Source of the DNA: Alphaproteobacteria bacterium
GTDB taxonomy: Bacteria; Pseudomonadota; Alphaproteobacteria; Caulobacterales; Parvularculaceae
DNA length: 64,000 bases
Direction: 5' to 3'
Assembly (NCBI GenBank): GCA_030433215.1
Contig: JAUIMC010000012.1
Coordinates: 1-64,000 of the forward strand
This document shows, one piece after another, positions 15,278 to 24,011 of the stretch (position 1 is its first letter; every line of letters starts with the position of its first letter). The notes under the pieces were generated by a model. It saw nothing but the letters and a program-made list of their open reading frames with translations. It was not told the origin of the DNA and ran no database searches. A program made the translations under genes and the position numbers.

Positions 15278-16417
15278 TCAGTAACCGCGCATTTGCGCGA
15301 GGCGGTCAGCATGAAAAGACCCGTCGCCGAACATTTCCTGCGCGACTCGGATGCGTTTCATGAAAAATCCGATGTCATATTCGTCGGTCATGCCGATGCC
15401 GCCATGCATTTGCACCGCCTCCTGGCTCGCAAGTTTGGCGACTTCCCCGGCCTTGGCCTTGGCCAGCGAACAGATCGGGCCCGCCATGCCGTAATTCGCA
15501 TCGAGCTCCTGAAGGGCCTTCAGGACCGCGGATTTCACAAGTTCGATTTCCGAATAGAGATGCGCGGCCCTGTGTTGCAGCGCCTGGAAAGTTCCGATCT
15601 CGGTTCCGAACTGCTTGCGTTCTTTCAGGTAAGTCACCGTCATCGCAAAAGCCTGCTGCGCAGAGCCGGACATTTCCGCGGACAGTCCGGCGCGTCCGGC
15701 GTTCAACACGCCCTCAAGCGCCATATAGCCGCCGTCGACTTCGCCGATGACATCCTCGCCGGTCGCCTCGACGCCGTCGAACCGGATGCGCGCGGCATTG
15801 CGACTGTCGACCATCTGCGTGCGCTCAACCGAAACGCCCTTGGCTTTCGCGTCCACGAGGAAGAGCGTCAGCCCGTCCTGTTCGCCGGCCGACCCGGCCG
15901 AGCGCGCCGCGACGATGATCTTGTCGGCCACATGACCGTCGGCGACGAAAGTCTTATCGCCGGACAATTTGAAGCCGTTGCCGTGTTTTTCCGCCTGCAT
16001 GGCGGTTTTCGCGGGGCCGTGCTTGCGCGCCTCATCGACCGCCAGCGCATAGAGCGCCTCGCCGCCCGCAATCTTCGGCAGGTTTTCCTGTTTCTGAGCG
16101 TCATTAGCGACTTTGTTGAACGCGGTCGCCGCGAGAATGGACGTCGAGAGGAAAGGCGACGCCGTCAGGGTACGGCCCATTTCCTCAGCGAGGACGCCGG
16201 CGCCCACGAAACCGAAATCGGCGCCGCCATGGGTCTCGCCGACAAGGATCCCGGCCCAACCCATTTCCGCCATCTCTTTCCAGAGATCGCGGGAGAACCC
16301 GTCCGGATTGTTTTCATCGCGCAGCTTGCGCAGGGCCGAAACCGGCGCATTGCGCTCCAGAAATCCATGCGCCGCATCGCGCAGCATTTCCTGTTCTTCT
16401 GTAAGGACTAACGACAT
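15278..16417 (-). CDS. Acyl-CoA dehydrogenase (FAD-dependent), shorter paralogue
   Basis: The track start (16585) adds 56 residues of low-complexity antisense; the ATG at 16415-16417 gives 379 residues and the family-typical start MSLVLTEEQEMLRDAAHGFL. Visible elements are WAGILVGETHGGADFGFVG, the FAD/CoA region SGDKTFVADGHVADKIIVAA and the C-terminal QEAVQMHGGIGMTDEYDIGF. It catalyses alpha,beta-dehydrogenation of an acyl-CoA, passing electrons to ETF. It lies 25 nt after a second, longer acyl-CoA dehydrogenase gene. In steroid side-chain degradation such adjacent pairs form heterotetramers; that is possible here but not shown. Confidence 0.92.
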   Translation of the reverse strand: MSLVLTEEQEMLRDAAHGFLERNAPVSALRKLRDENNPDGFSRDLWKEMAEMGWAGILVGETHGGADFGFVGAGVLAEEMGRTLTASPFLSTSILAATAFNKVANDAQKQENLPKIAGGEALYALAVDEARKHGPAKTAMQAEKHGNGFKLSGDKTFVADGHVADKIIVAARSAGSAGEQDGLTLFLVDAKAKGVSVERTQMVDSRNAARIRFDGVEATGEDVIGEVDGGYMALEGVLNAGRAGLSAEMSGSAQQAFAMTVTYLKERKQFGTEIGTFQALQHRAAHLYSEIELVKSAVLKALQELDANYGMAGPICSLAKAKAGEVAKLASQEAVQMHGGIGMTDEYDIGFFMKRIRVAQEMFGDGSFHADRLAQMRGY

Positions 16418-16442
16418 CAGATATTCCTTTATGCGCCAGGGT

Positions 16443-17657
16443 CTAAGCGCCGGGCAATTCGAGAATGCGTTTGGCGATGATATTGAGCTGCACTTCGGAC
16501 GTGCCCCCCTCGATGGAATTGGCCTTCGTCCTGAGCCAGTTACGCGCGCGTTTGCCGTCAGCCGTGCGCTCGCCTTCCCACTCAAGCTCCTCGGAGCCGC
16601 CCATATCCATCAGAATTTCAAAACGGCGTTTATTATATTCCGTGCCGTAATATTTCAGCATCGATGAATTGGCGCCGACGCCTTGTCCGGCCTTGGCTTC
16701 GTCCTTCATGCGTTCGAGCGTTAACAAAAACGCCCAGCCGTCGACTTCGGCCTGGGCGATTTTTGCGCGCAGCAACGGATCGGCGAGACGGCCACCCTCT
16801 TCGCGGCCGACTTCGTCCGCCGCGACCTGCCCCATGCCGCGCGAGGACATGGCGTTGCCGACGCTGCCGGCGCCGCCGGAGATCATTTCGCGCTCATGGG
16901 TGAGAAGATATTTTGCAACGTCCCAGCCGCGATTGACCTCACCCACAATCGCCGACACGCCAGGCGCATGTTCTTTCGGCGCAGTCGCGTCATCGAAGAA
17001 GGTCTCGCAGAAAGGCGAATTGCCGGAGATCAGCTTGATCGGCTTTGTGGAGACGCCTTTCTGATCCATGTCGATCAGAATGAAGCTGATGCCGTTATGC
17101 TTTGTCGCTTTCGGGTCGGTGCGGACCAGGACGAAAATCCAGTCGGACTTGTCGGCGTAGGAGGTCCAAACCTTCTGGCCGTTGACCAGCCAGTGATCAT
17201 CTTTGTCTTCGCATTTGCATTGCAGCGAGGCGAGGTCGGAGCCGGCGTTGGGCTCGGAATAGCCCTGGCACCAGCGGATTTCACCGCGCGCAATGGGCGG
17301 CAAAAAATGCAGCTTCTGTTCGTGCGTGCCGTATTTCAAAAGCGCGGGGCCGAGCATCCAGATGCCGAAGCTTTCCAGGGGCGAGCGGCATTTCAGCTTG
17401 CGCATCTCTTCCTTGAGAACTTTGACTTCCTCTTTCGAAAGCCCGCCGCCCCCATATTCCTTGGGCCAGGCCGGCACGGTCCAGCCCTTTTGCGCCATGC
17501 GCTCGAGCCAGACCTTCTGGGCGTCCGACTGGAAGCGCCACTGCCTGCCGCCCCAGCAGATGTTTTCTTCTCCGGCGGCGCCGTCGCGCATTTCCTCAGG
17601 GCAGTTTTCTTCAAGCCATTGGCGCGCTTCGGCGCGGAATGTTTCAAGCTCGCTCAT
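16443..17657 (-). CDS. Acyl-CoA dehydrogenase (FAD-dependent), longer paralogue
   Basis: The ATG at 17655-17657, nine nucleotides after AAAGG, is preferred to the ATG three codons earlier; it gives 404 residues. Signature stretches are GWTVPAWPKEYGGGGLSKEE, GYSEPNAGSDLASLQCK, NGQKVWTSYADKSDWIFVLV and the C-terminal IEGGTSEVQLNIIAKRILELP. These are typical of acyl-CoA dehydrogenases that act on bulky or branched acyl-CoAs as well as fatty acids. It lies directly upstream of the shorter paralogue and about 20 nt downstream of the DUF1272 gene. Electrons would pass through ETF to the ETF-QO encoded at 55295-56977. Confidence 0.92.
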   Translation of the reverse strand: MSELETFRAEARQWLEENCPEEMRDGAAGEENICWGGRQWRFQSDAQKVWLERMAQKGWTVPAWPKEYGGGGLSKEEVKVLKEEMRKLKCRSPLESFGIWMLGPALLKYGTHEQKLHFLPPIARGEIRWCQGYSEPNAGSDLASLQCKCEDKDDHWLVNGQKVWTSYADKSDWIFVLVRTDPKATKHNGISFILIDMDQKGVSTKPIKLISGNSPFCETFFDDATAPKEHAPGVSAIVGEVNRGWDVAKYLLTHEREMISGGAGSVGNAMSSRGMGQVAADEVGREEGGRLADPLLRAKIAQAEVDGWAFLLTLERMKDEAKAGQGVGANSSMLKYYGTEYNKRRFEILMDMGGSEELEWEGERTADGKRARNWLRTKANSIEGGTSEVQLNIIAKRILELPGA

Positions 17658-17678
17658 CTCGCGCATCCTTTCTTTCCA

Positions 17679-17987
17679 TCATCGTTTTTCAGGCGGCGTA
17701 TCTTTCAGGGCCGAACAGAATTCATCGATCTCCGCGCGCGTGAATTTCGAATGCACGCGCCGGTCGGAGGGCGGCTGGTTCACGAGACATACCCCGGCGC
17801 GGCGCGGCGTCTTTGGCCGAACCGGGCGCGGCGCAAAACCGCCGCCGCAATTCGGACAGACATTGTGAAGGACGCCATCCACGCAGTCCGCGCAGAAGGT
17901 GCATTCATAGGTGCAGATGCGCGCGTCGCCCGCGTCAGGCGGCAGATCCCTGTCGCACCATTCGCAATTGGGCCGGATTTCCAGCAC
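17679..17987 (-). CDS. DUF1272 zinc-ribbon-like protein, GTG start
   Basis: The ORF-track entry is too long; the coding part begins with the GTG at 17985-17987, preceded by AGGAG at a good distance, and gives 102 residues. The DUF1272 core LEIRPNCEWCDRDLPPDAGD then CTYECTFCADCVDG and CPNCGGGF contains four CxxC-type pairs, as for a small metal-binding protein. After residue 60 an unusual extension (to TPPEKR) carries HSKFTRAEIDEFCSAL. DUF1272 has no assigned function. It lies inside the acyl-CoA cluster between the CoA ligase and the acyl-CoA dehydrogenase genes. Confidence 0.85.
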   Translation of the reverse strand: MLEIRPNCEWCDRDLPPDAGDARICTYECTFCADCVDGVLHNVCPNCGGGFAPRPVRPKTPRRAGVCLVNQPPSDRRVHSKFTRAEIDEFCSALKDTPPEKR

Positions 17988-18066
17988 GCCCCGTCTCCTC
18001 ACATGACGGGAAGGTTTTCCCCGCCTTTTCGGGTTCGCGCAAGCGTTTGATGCAGTGCGGCAGGGC

Positions 18067-19776
18067 TCAGGCGGAGAGCGCGGGCGGGTGCTGGAGCGCG
18101 ATCTTCCTGACCGTGATCTTGTCGAATTTCGCCGTGCCGAGCCGCGGCAGCTTGGCCGGGGAAATCCAGATGCGCTCGGGCACTTTGAACTCGGCGAGAT
18201 CCTCGGCGATGAAACGCCGCAAATCCTCAACGTCGATGCTCATGCCCTCCTTGGGATAAACCACAAGGCCGACGCGCTCGCCCAGCACCTCGTCAGGCAC
18301 GGAGAACACCACCGCCTCGGCGACGTCGCCATGCTCATAGACCCGGTTTTCCACTTCAAGGCAGGAGATGTTTTCACCGCCGCGGATAATGAGGTCCTTC
18401 ATGCGGTCGACGATGTAAAGATAATCCCCCTCGTCCATCTTGCCCAGATCGCCGGTGCGGAACCAGCCGTCGGGCGTGATGGACTTCGCCGTTTCGTCGG
18501 GCAGGTTGTGATAGCCGCGGAAATTGGCGGGGCTTCTGATCCAGATTTCGCCGACTTCGCCGCGCGGCATGTCGGCGCCGTCTTTGACGATCTTGATGTC
18601 GGTCAAAGGCGGCACGGGCCGACCCGTGGAATCGGGCCTTAGGAGATAATCCCCTTGCGAAATCACGCAGCCGAGCGCGTTCGTTTCCGATAGTCCGTAT
18701 CCGGATGATGGCTTGCCGTTCTCGAACTTGTCCGCAAGCTTTCTGACGTGGTCGGCGGGACGCTTGGCGCCGCCGGAACCGATATCGATAAGGCTCGGCA
18801 GGCCTTCCGGCCCCACCGCCTGCATCAGCTCGAACGACTGGCTCGGCACGCCGACAAAATTAGTGAGCTTTTCGCGATTGATGAGATCGGCCGCCTCTTT
18901 CGGATCCCAGCGATACATCATCGCCATGCGCCGCCCGATCAAATAGGAAAGAAGAAAGATCGAATGCGATCCGGTGACATGGAAAAGCGGAATCGCGAGC
19001 AGGATGCCCGGGTTCTCGCCGAAGGGACTGACCCCGCCGCGCAGCTCTTTCAGGATCGACGCGGTGAAAGTCCAGGAAAACAGCGTCGATACCGCCCCGC
19101 GATGGGTCAGAACGACGCCTTTGGGATGCCCCGTTGAGCCCGACGTGTAGACGATGCAGAAATCGTCGTCGGGATGGATATCCACCTCGGGCGCGGCGTC
19201 GCTTTTGGCGCCTGCAATCAGCGTATCCAGTTGATAATCGGCGCCCTCGCCCTCCTCGCGGGCGAGCACCAGGGTGAGGCCGAGCTCGCCCTTCAGGGGC
19301 GCGATATATTTAAGCCGCCTGCCGTCGGCGATGACGGTCTTCGCGCCGCAATCCTTCAGGCCGTAATGGAGTTCTTCTTCCTTCCACCAGGCGTTCAAGG
19401 GCACGACCACTCCGCCAAGCGCGATCACGGCCATATAGCTGACGCACCATTCGGGATAGTTGCGCATGGCGAGCGCCACTGCATCACCCTGTTTGACGCC
19501 CAGCTCGTCGTGCAGCGCATGGGCGAGACGGCAGGCGCGCCGCCACAGCTCCGCGAAACTGATCCGCTCATCCTCGTAGAGGAGGAATTCCTTCTCCCCA
19601 TGCGTCGCGGCAGCGTTCGCAAACAGTCCGGCGAGGCTCGCCGGCGCGTTCTCGAACACCCGGTAGGTGTTGCCGCGAATCTCCGCTTCGCCCACCTTGA
19701 ACATGGGATTTTCCGCCAGCAGCTTGAAAGCGGCGGCGGCGGCTTTCGCCGGATCGAGCGGCGCGGGATCGGCCAT
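18067..19776 (-). CDS. AMP-forming acyl-CoA synthetase (long-chain or branched fatty acid-CoA ligase)
   Basis: 569 residues of the ANL superfamily. The P-loop motif is IVYTSGSTGHPKGVVLTH, the adenylate-binding motif SSGYGLSETNALG, and the hinge and C-terminal motifs are GWFRTGDLGKMDEGDYLYIV and DLIIRGGENISCLEVE. It converts a carboxylic acid, ATP and CoA to the acyl-CoA, AMP and PPi. It is the 5'-most gene of the reverse-strand acyl-CoA cluster and would activate its substrate. The usual C-terminal lysine is probably in LPRLGTAKFDK, where the glycine-threonine before the Lys is partly conserved. Chain length cannot be told. Confidence 0.92.
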   Translation of the reverse strand: MADPAPLDPAKAAAAAFKLLAENPMFKVGEAEIRGNTYRVFENAPASLAGLFANAAATHGEKEFLLYEDERISFAELWRRACRLAHALHDELGVKQGDAVALAMRNYPEWCVSYMAVIALGGVVVPLNAWWKEEELHYGLKDCGAKTVIADGRRLKYIAPLKGELGLTLVLAREEGEGADYQLDTLIAGAKSDAAPEVDIHPDDDFCIVYTSGSTGHPKGVVLTHRGAVSTLFSWTFTASILKELRGGVSPFGENPGILLAIPLFHVTGSHSIFLLSYLIGRRMAMMYRWDPKEAADLINREKLTNFVGVPSQSFELMQAVGPEGLPSLIDIGSGGAKRPADHVRKLADKFENGKPSSGYGLSETNALGCVISQGDYLLRPDSTGRPVPPLTDIKIVKDGADMPRGEVGEIWIRSPANFRGYHNLPDETAKSITPDGWFRTGDLGKMDEGDYLYIVDRMKDLIIRGGENISCLEVENRVYEHGDVAEAVVFSVPDEVLGERVGLVVYPKEGMSIDVEDLRRFIAEDLAEFKVPERIWISPAKLPRLGTAKFDKITVRKIALQHPPALSA

Positions 19777-19863
19777 AAGCGGAACTGTCCTCAGATTGCT
19801 GCGCGGACGATTGTTTTAGCCGAGGCCGCGCGGGCAAGAAACTCTTGCTTGCAGTGGACGCGG

Positions 19864-21402
19864 TTAATTGCCGGAAAGAGGTTTCGCGACAGCCCGCCCC
19901 GCCATGCTTTTGAGAACGGCGAGCCCCCGCGCCTCGACCCCGTCGGGACGGTCTTCGAGACGCCAGAGCGCCAGGAGCGCGGCGACATAGACCCCGGCGC
20001 CGCAAAGGACATCGGCGCCAAGCCGCCAGGCAGGGGCCAGCCCCTCCATAGGCAGGGCGGCGGGACGCAGGATCAGAAACCAGACAGCCATCACGGCGAC
20101 TGCCGCGATGGGGCGGCGCGCGCTCCACAGCGGCGCCCAGAAGGCTCCGCCGCCGGCCCGCGCGAACAGGGCGAGATTGAGCGCGACATGAAAGAGGCCC
20201 ATCCCCGCCGCCGCCAGGACGGCGCCTTGAAGGCCGTGCGCCATGGCGGCCCAAATGAAGACCGGCATGCGGATGAGGAAAAAGATCAGCTCCCGGAAGA
20301 AAACGAGACGCGTCAGCCCGAGCGCCACCGCATAGGCTTGCGTCGCGAAGAACAGCGATTGAAGCCCGACCACCGGCGCCAGAAGCGCAATCGCCGGCGC
20401 CGCTTCGGCCCATTTCTCGCCCAGCACCACGGCCGTGAAATCATCGGCGACGAACGCAAGACCGAACGCAGCGGGCATCGCGAAGGCGCCGAGCGCTTCG
20501 ACCCCTCTCAGGAACGCCGCGCGCATGCGGGCCGGCTCGCCTTGCATTTCCGACAGGCCCGGATAGAGCGCGCGCGTCACCGGCCCCGCGATCTGGCCCG
20601 CGGCGAGTTCCGACAGATGCAGTCCCATAAAATAAACGCCCGCACCCGCGCCGCCCGCGAGCCGCGTCAGGATCGGCACGTCGAGCTTGTTGTTGAGCGC
20701 CGCCATGAAACTGACGCCCGCGAGCCAGCCGGAAAAGCCGAAAATGGTGGAAAAGGATTTGAGGCTGAACCGCGGCAGGTGCGGCCGCAGCGCATAAGAC
20801 AGGACAAGCTGCACGAACCCGCCCGCGACAAGCCCGCAGATGATCGCCCAATAGGTCCGGAAGATGATCGCGACAGTCAGCGAGACGGCGACGCCCGCCA
20901 GCCGGTTCATGATCGTGGCGATGAACTCCCGCGAAAATTTGAGCTCGCGTTCGAATTCGTAAAAGCGCGGATTGACGAGCCCCATCATCACCGGAAAAGC
21001 CGCGACGCCGGCGAAGGTCCAGAAGATACGAGGATCGTCATAGAAGCGCGCCGCAAGCGGGGCGGCGGCGAGGAGCGCCGCGCCGATGATGAGGCCGCGC
21101 AGCGCCGACAGCGTGAACAGCGTGTCGAGCTCTCTGCGGCCGGCCTCGCGGAAACGCACCACCGCCTGGGAGACGCCGATATCGGAGACCCCTTGCAAGA
21201 GCTGCATGATGATGGTCGCCGTCGCGACGACCCCGATGGCGTCCGGGGCGAGGAGCCGGGCGACGACGATAGTGTTGACCGCCCCGAGGGCCCTCGCGAT
21301 CAGCCCCGCCCCGAAGATCCAGGCCGCGCCGCGGGCGACGCGCGCCGTCAGGGACGGCGGCGCCTCCAGGGCTGGCGAAAGGCTGGTCGCGGTTTCGGAC
21401 AT
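19864..21402 (-). CDS. Lipopolysaccharide/polysaccharide flippase (MOP superfamily, Wzx-like)
   Basis: 512 residues with about twelve to fourteen hydrophobic segments, starting RVARGAAWIFGAGLIARALG, the usual N-terminus of the polysaccharide transporter branch of the MOP superfamily. LLAPDAIGVVATATIIMQLL and VSDIGVSQAVVRFRE fit TM2 and its loop. Such proteins flip undecaprenyl-linked oligosaccharide repeat units across the inner membrane. The neighbours are not an exopolysaccharide cluster, although a GT4 glycosyltransferase (27946-29130) and a WecA-like initiating transferase (51567-52661) are in the window. The gap to the CoA ligase gene is 87 nt and holds nothing evident. Confidence 0.85.
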   Translation of the reverse strand: MSETATSLSPALEAPPSLTARVARGAAWIFGAGLIARALGAVNTIVVARLLAPDAIGVVATATIIMQLLQGVSDIGVSQAVVRFREAGRRELDTLFTLSALRGLIIGAALLAAAPLAARFYDDPRIFWTFAGVAAFPVMMGLVNPRFYEFERELKFSREFIATIMNRLAGVAVSLTVAIIFRTYWAIICGLVAGGFVQLVLSYALRPHLPRFSLKSFSTIFGFSGWLAGVSFMAALNNKLDVPILTRLAGGAGAGVYFMGLHLSELAAGQIAGPVTRALYPGLSEMQGEPARMRAAFLRGVEALGAFAMPAAFGLAFVADDFTAVVLGEKWAEAAPAIALLAPVVGLQSLFFATQAYAVALGLTRLVFFRELIFFLIRMPVFIWAAMAHGLQGAVLAAAGMGLFHVALNLALFARAGGGAFWAPLWSARRPIAAVAVMAVWFLILRPAALPMEGLAPAWRLGADVLCGAGVYVAALLALWRLEDRPDGVEARGLAVLKSMAGRAVAKPLSGN

Positions 21403-21577
21403 GGGCGTCCCGGAACTGGACGGCCGGGCCGGGCCCGGCGCGAGAGGTTAACGGCGAAAGGCGCGAACGCCGGAAAACCGGCCGCGCCGCCGCGAAAGGC
21501 TTGCACAAGCGGCGCCGCGGCGTATGGTGCGCGCCCTATCCTCAATGATCCTTTAAGCCTGTTAGAAGGCCCCCTTC

Positions 21578-22372
21578 ATGCCCCACGCTTCCGCCCTGAT
21601 GACCGTGATGATCAACGCCGCGCGCAAAGCCGCCCGGGGGCTGGTGCGCGATTTCGGCGAAACCCAGGCGTTGCAGGTCTCGCGCAAGGGCGCGGCGGAT
21701 TTCGTCAGCCGCGCAGACCACAAGGCCGAACAGGATATTTTCGAGGAGCTTTCCCGGGCGCGCCCGAAATACGGCTTCATCATGGAAGAGCGCGGCGAGA
21801 TCGAAGGGTCCGACAATTCCAACCGCTGGATCGTCGATCCCCTCGACGGCACCACGAATTTCCTGCACGGCCTGCCGCAATTCGCGATTTCCATCGCGCT
21901 TGAGCGCGACCGCCAGCCTTATGCGGGCGTCGTCTTCAACCCGGCGACGGACGAGCTTTTCTGGGCCGAGAAAGGCGAAGGCGCCTATATGAACGACCGG
22001 CGCATCCGCGTGTCGGGCCGCGACGATCTGAGCGCATGCCTCTTTGCTTGCGGGCTTCCCTTCGCCGGCCGGCCGGGCCGCAAGGAAGCCCTCGCCGAAG
22101 CCAAACGGGTCTTGAAGGAAACCGCCGGCGTCCGGCGTTTCGGCGCCGCGGCGCTCGACCTCGCTTTCGTGGCGGCGGGACGGTTCGACGGGTTCTGGGA
22201 ACGCCATCTCAATAGCTGGGACGTCGCCGCCGGATCGGTTCTTGTGCGCGAGGCCGGCGGGCATGTCACCGAGATCGAAGGCGGCAAGGATTTCCTCAAC
22301 GCCGGATCGATCCTTGCGAGCAATGCGGAAATTTACGAAGAGCTGAAGGCGCTCCTCCTCGATCAGGACTGA
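21578..22372 (+). CDS. suhB: Inositol monophosphatase family protein, SuhB-like
   Basis: 264 residues. Metal-binding motifs are FIMEERGEIEG, WIVDPLDGTTNFLHG (the D-P-(L/I)-D-G-T signature) and SWDVAAGSVLVREAGGH. This is the SuhB type that hydrolyses inositol monophosphates and similar sugar phosphates and, in enterobacteria, also binds transcription complexes. Start ATG at 21578. Its TGA overlaps the ATG of the next gene by one base (TGATG), so the phosphoglycerate-mutase-like gene is translationally coupled. The 175-nt gap to the divergent flippase gene shows only GC-rich sequence. It differs from the HisN-type paralogue at 26421. Confidence 0.9.
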   Translation: MPHASALMTVMINAARKAARGLVRDFGETQALQVSRKGAADFVSRADHKAEQDIFEELSRARPKYGFIMEERGEIEGSDNSNRWIVDPLDGTTNFLHGLPQFAISIALERDRQPYAGVVFNPATDELFWAEKGEGAYMNDRRIRVSGRDDLSACLFACGLPFAGRPGRKEALAEAKRVLKETAGVRRFGAAALDLAFVAAGRFDGFWERHLNSWDVAAGSVLVREAGGHVTEIEGGKDFLNAGSILASNAEIYEELKALLLDQD

Positions 22373-23010
22373 TGGCCGAAACGCTCTATTTCATCCGGCA
22401 CGGACAGACCGAGTGGAACGCCGAACGGCGGATGCAGGGTCAGTGGGACTCCGACCTTACCGCACTCGGCCGCGCCCAGGCCCGGCAGACAGCGGCGGCC
22501 GTCAGCGCGCTTGGCGTCGACAGCATTTACGCGTCGCCCCTGCGCCGGACGCGCGACACTGCGCAAGCCCTTGCCGACGCAACGGGACGGCCGGTCGCTT
22601 TCGACGACCGCCTGAAGGAATGGCGCGCCGGCGACTGGTCCGGCGTCCTCTATGACGACATTCCTGCGCGCTGGCCGCAAGCGTGGGAGGCCTGGAACAG
22701 GGACCGCTGGAACTACCGCCCGCCCAACGCGGAAAACTTCGCCGACCTGACCGAACGCGGCGGCGCTTTTCTGGAAGAGATCCTCGCAAGCCCCGAGCCG
22801 CGGGTCGCCATTGTCAGCCACGGCTTCATCACCCGCGCCATGATCGCTTTTTTGCTGAAGCTCGCCCCGGCCGAAGCGCTCTACATGCAAACGCCGAACG
22901 ACGCCTTCTTCCGCCTGCAACGCGAAATCGATGGCTGGCGCGCGGAACGCTTTGATCCCGGCGCCGCTGAGGGCCCTGCCCTCGACCCGGCGCCGGCCGG
23001 CCTTTCCTGA
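22372..23010 (+). CDS. Histidine phosphatase (phosphoglycerate mutase) family protein
   Basis: 212 residues. The catalytic motif is LYFIRHGQTEWNAERRMQGQ near residue 5, with SDLTALGRAQA after it; the second catalytic His is in VAIVSHGFITRAM, and the acid residue is in LKEWRAGDWSG. This is the GpmB/CobC-like branch that may act on phosphoglycerate, alpha-ribazole phosphate or nucleotide substrates, so the specific reaction is not assigned. It overlaps the SuhB gene by one base and ends in the alanine- and proline-rich tail PALDPAPAGLS. Confidence 0.85.
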   Translation: MAETLYFIRHGQTEWNAERRMQGQWDSDLTALGRAQARQTAAAVSALGVDSIYASPLRRTRDTAQALADATGRPVAFDDRLKEWRAGDWSGVLYDDIPARWPQAWEAWNRDRWNYRPPNAENFADLTERGGAFLEEILASPEPRVAIVSHGFITRAMIAFLLKLAPAEALYMQTPNDAFFRLQREIDGWRAERFDPGAAEGPALDPAPAGLS

Positions 23011-23152
23011 TCCGTTCATCCGGCTTTGCACCGGCGGCGTGGAGCGCTTCCACCACTCGGGGCGGCGCCAGCGTCACGCGCAGGACGTCGTCGCGCAGCA
23101 GGCTGTAAACGGAAAGCGGCGAGTTCTTGTGCTGAGACGGTGGCCGGCGCGC

Positions 23153-23401
23153 TTAAACGCAGCGGAAATGGCGGTAGCGCCAGCGCACCGAATGGGGATC
23201 GACGGTTTCCCCGTCATAGACGGCCCTCAGCCCGTAAGCCTCGCAATGGGCGTCGGCCTCGGCCTGGAGATCGTCGGGATCGAAATCGTAAGGATCATAG
23301 GGGATTGAAATTGACTCGTTGGAGACGGGCCCCGGATCGCTAGCGCACGCCCCCAGCATCGCCGCCGCCAGTCCCGCTAACGCAATACGCAACATTTTCA
23401 T
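23153..23401 (-). CDS. Small lipoprotein of unknown function
   Basis: The ATG at 23399-23401 is preferred since GAGGG lies nine nucleotides upstream; the track start at 23410 is too close to it. The protein has 82 residues with a lipobox (AGLAAAMLGAC) and a short acidic mature part, PYDFDPDDLQAEADAHCEAYG, ending RHFRCV. Two cysteines (HCEAYG and the penultimate C) could form a disulfide. Small lipoproteins of this kind are common in alphaproteobacteria and remain uncharacterised. Its stop codon is read into further open sequence in the same frame (see findings). Confidence 0.7.
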   Translation of the reverse strand: MKMLRIALAGLAAAMLGACASDPGPVSNESISIPYDPYDFDPDDLQAEADAHCEAYGLRAVYDGETVDPHSVRWRYRHFRCV

Positions 23402-23466
23402 GGATCCCATCCCTCAAGCCACGCCCCCGGCTGGTCCGGCGCAGCGTAACAAGCCTTGAGACAATT

Positions 23467-23495
23467 AAAAAGGGCGCGGGAGAGTACCCGCGCCC
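23467..23495 (-). terminator. Rho-independent terminator of the small heat-shock gene
   Basis: On the reverse strand GGGCGCGGG-TACTCT-CCCGCGCCC (9-bp perfect stem) is followed by TTTTT. It sits about 55 nt beyond the stop of the Hsp20 gene. Confidence 0.85.
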
Positions 23496-23549
23496 AAGTC
23501 AGAGGGGACTACACTCAAAAGGGGTGCTGGGACCCCGATGCTCGCTTGT

Positions 23550-24011
23550 TTAAGCGGCGTCGGCGTCTTTCAGGACCTTCACATTACCGGCCTTGCCGCC
23601 CGCGATGGAAATCTTGCGCGGCTTTGCGGACTCGGGGATTTCCCGGCGCAGTTCAACATTCAAAAGGCCATTGACGAGTGAGGCGCCCGCGACTTTCACA
23701 TGCTCGGCGAGCTGGAAGCGGCGCTGGAAAGAGCGCCCGGCAATGCCCTGATAGAGGAAGGTGCGGTCTTCGCCTTCTTCCTTCTGGGAGCCGGTGACGG
23801 TCAGGGTGTTCTCATGCAGCTCAACGTCAAGCTCGTCTTCGGAGAAGCCGGCGACGGCGAGCGTGATGCGGTAATCATTTTCATCGAGGCGCTCGATATT
23901 ATAGGGCGGATAGCCGCCGGTTTCGGCTTTGCCCATGGAGTCGAGCAAATCGAAAACGCGGTCGAAACCGACCGTCGAGCGATAAAGGGGGGCAAGATCG
24001 AAAGTACGCAT
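23550..24011 (-). CDS. Small heat-shock protein (Hsp20/alpha-crystallin family)
   Basis: 153 residues. The N-terminal arm FDLAPLYRSTVGFDRVFDLL is that of IbpA-type proteins, the alpha-crystallin domain contains YPPYNIERLDENDYRITLAVAG and SFQRRFQLAEHVKV, and the C-terminal part LVNGLLNVELRREIPESAKP contains the conserved G-L-L segment. The C-terminal I-x-I anchor is seen as KISIAG. It holds unfolded proteins as an ATP-independent chaperone. Upstream lie a RpoH-like promoter and a candidate ROSE RNA thermometer that buries the AAGGAGG ribosome binding site; downstream is a strong terminator. It appears monocistronic. Confidence 0.93.
   Translation of the reverse strand: MRTFDLAPLYRSTVGFDRVFDLLDSMGKAETGGYPPYNIERLDENDYRITLAVAGFSEDELDVELHENTLTVTGSQKEEGEDRTFLYQGIAGRSFQRRFQLAEHVKVAGASLVNGLLNVELRREIPESAKPRKISIAGGKAGNVKVLKDADAA

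Noticed and set aside
19174-21903. Forward ORF of 909 residues across the CoA ligase and flippase genes
   Set aside because: It is a long open shadow in GC-rich DNA. Its composition is Arg/Glu/Pro-rich without motifs, while the reverse strand carries clear ligase and flippase motifs.
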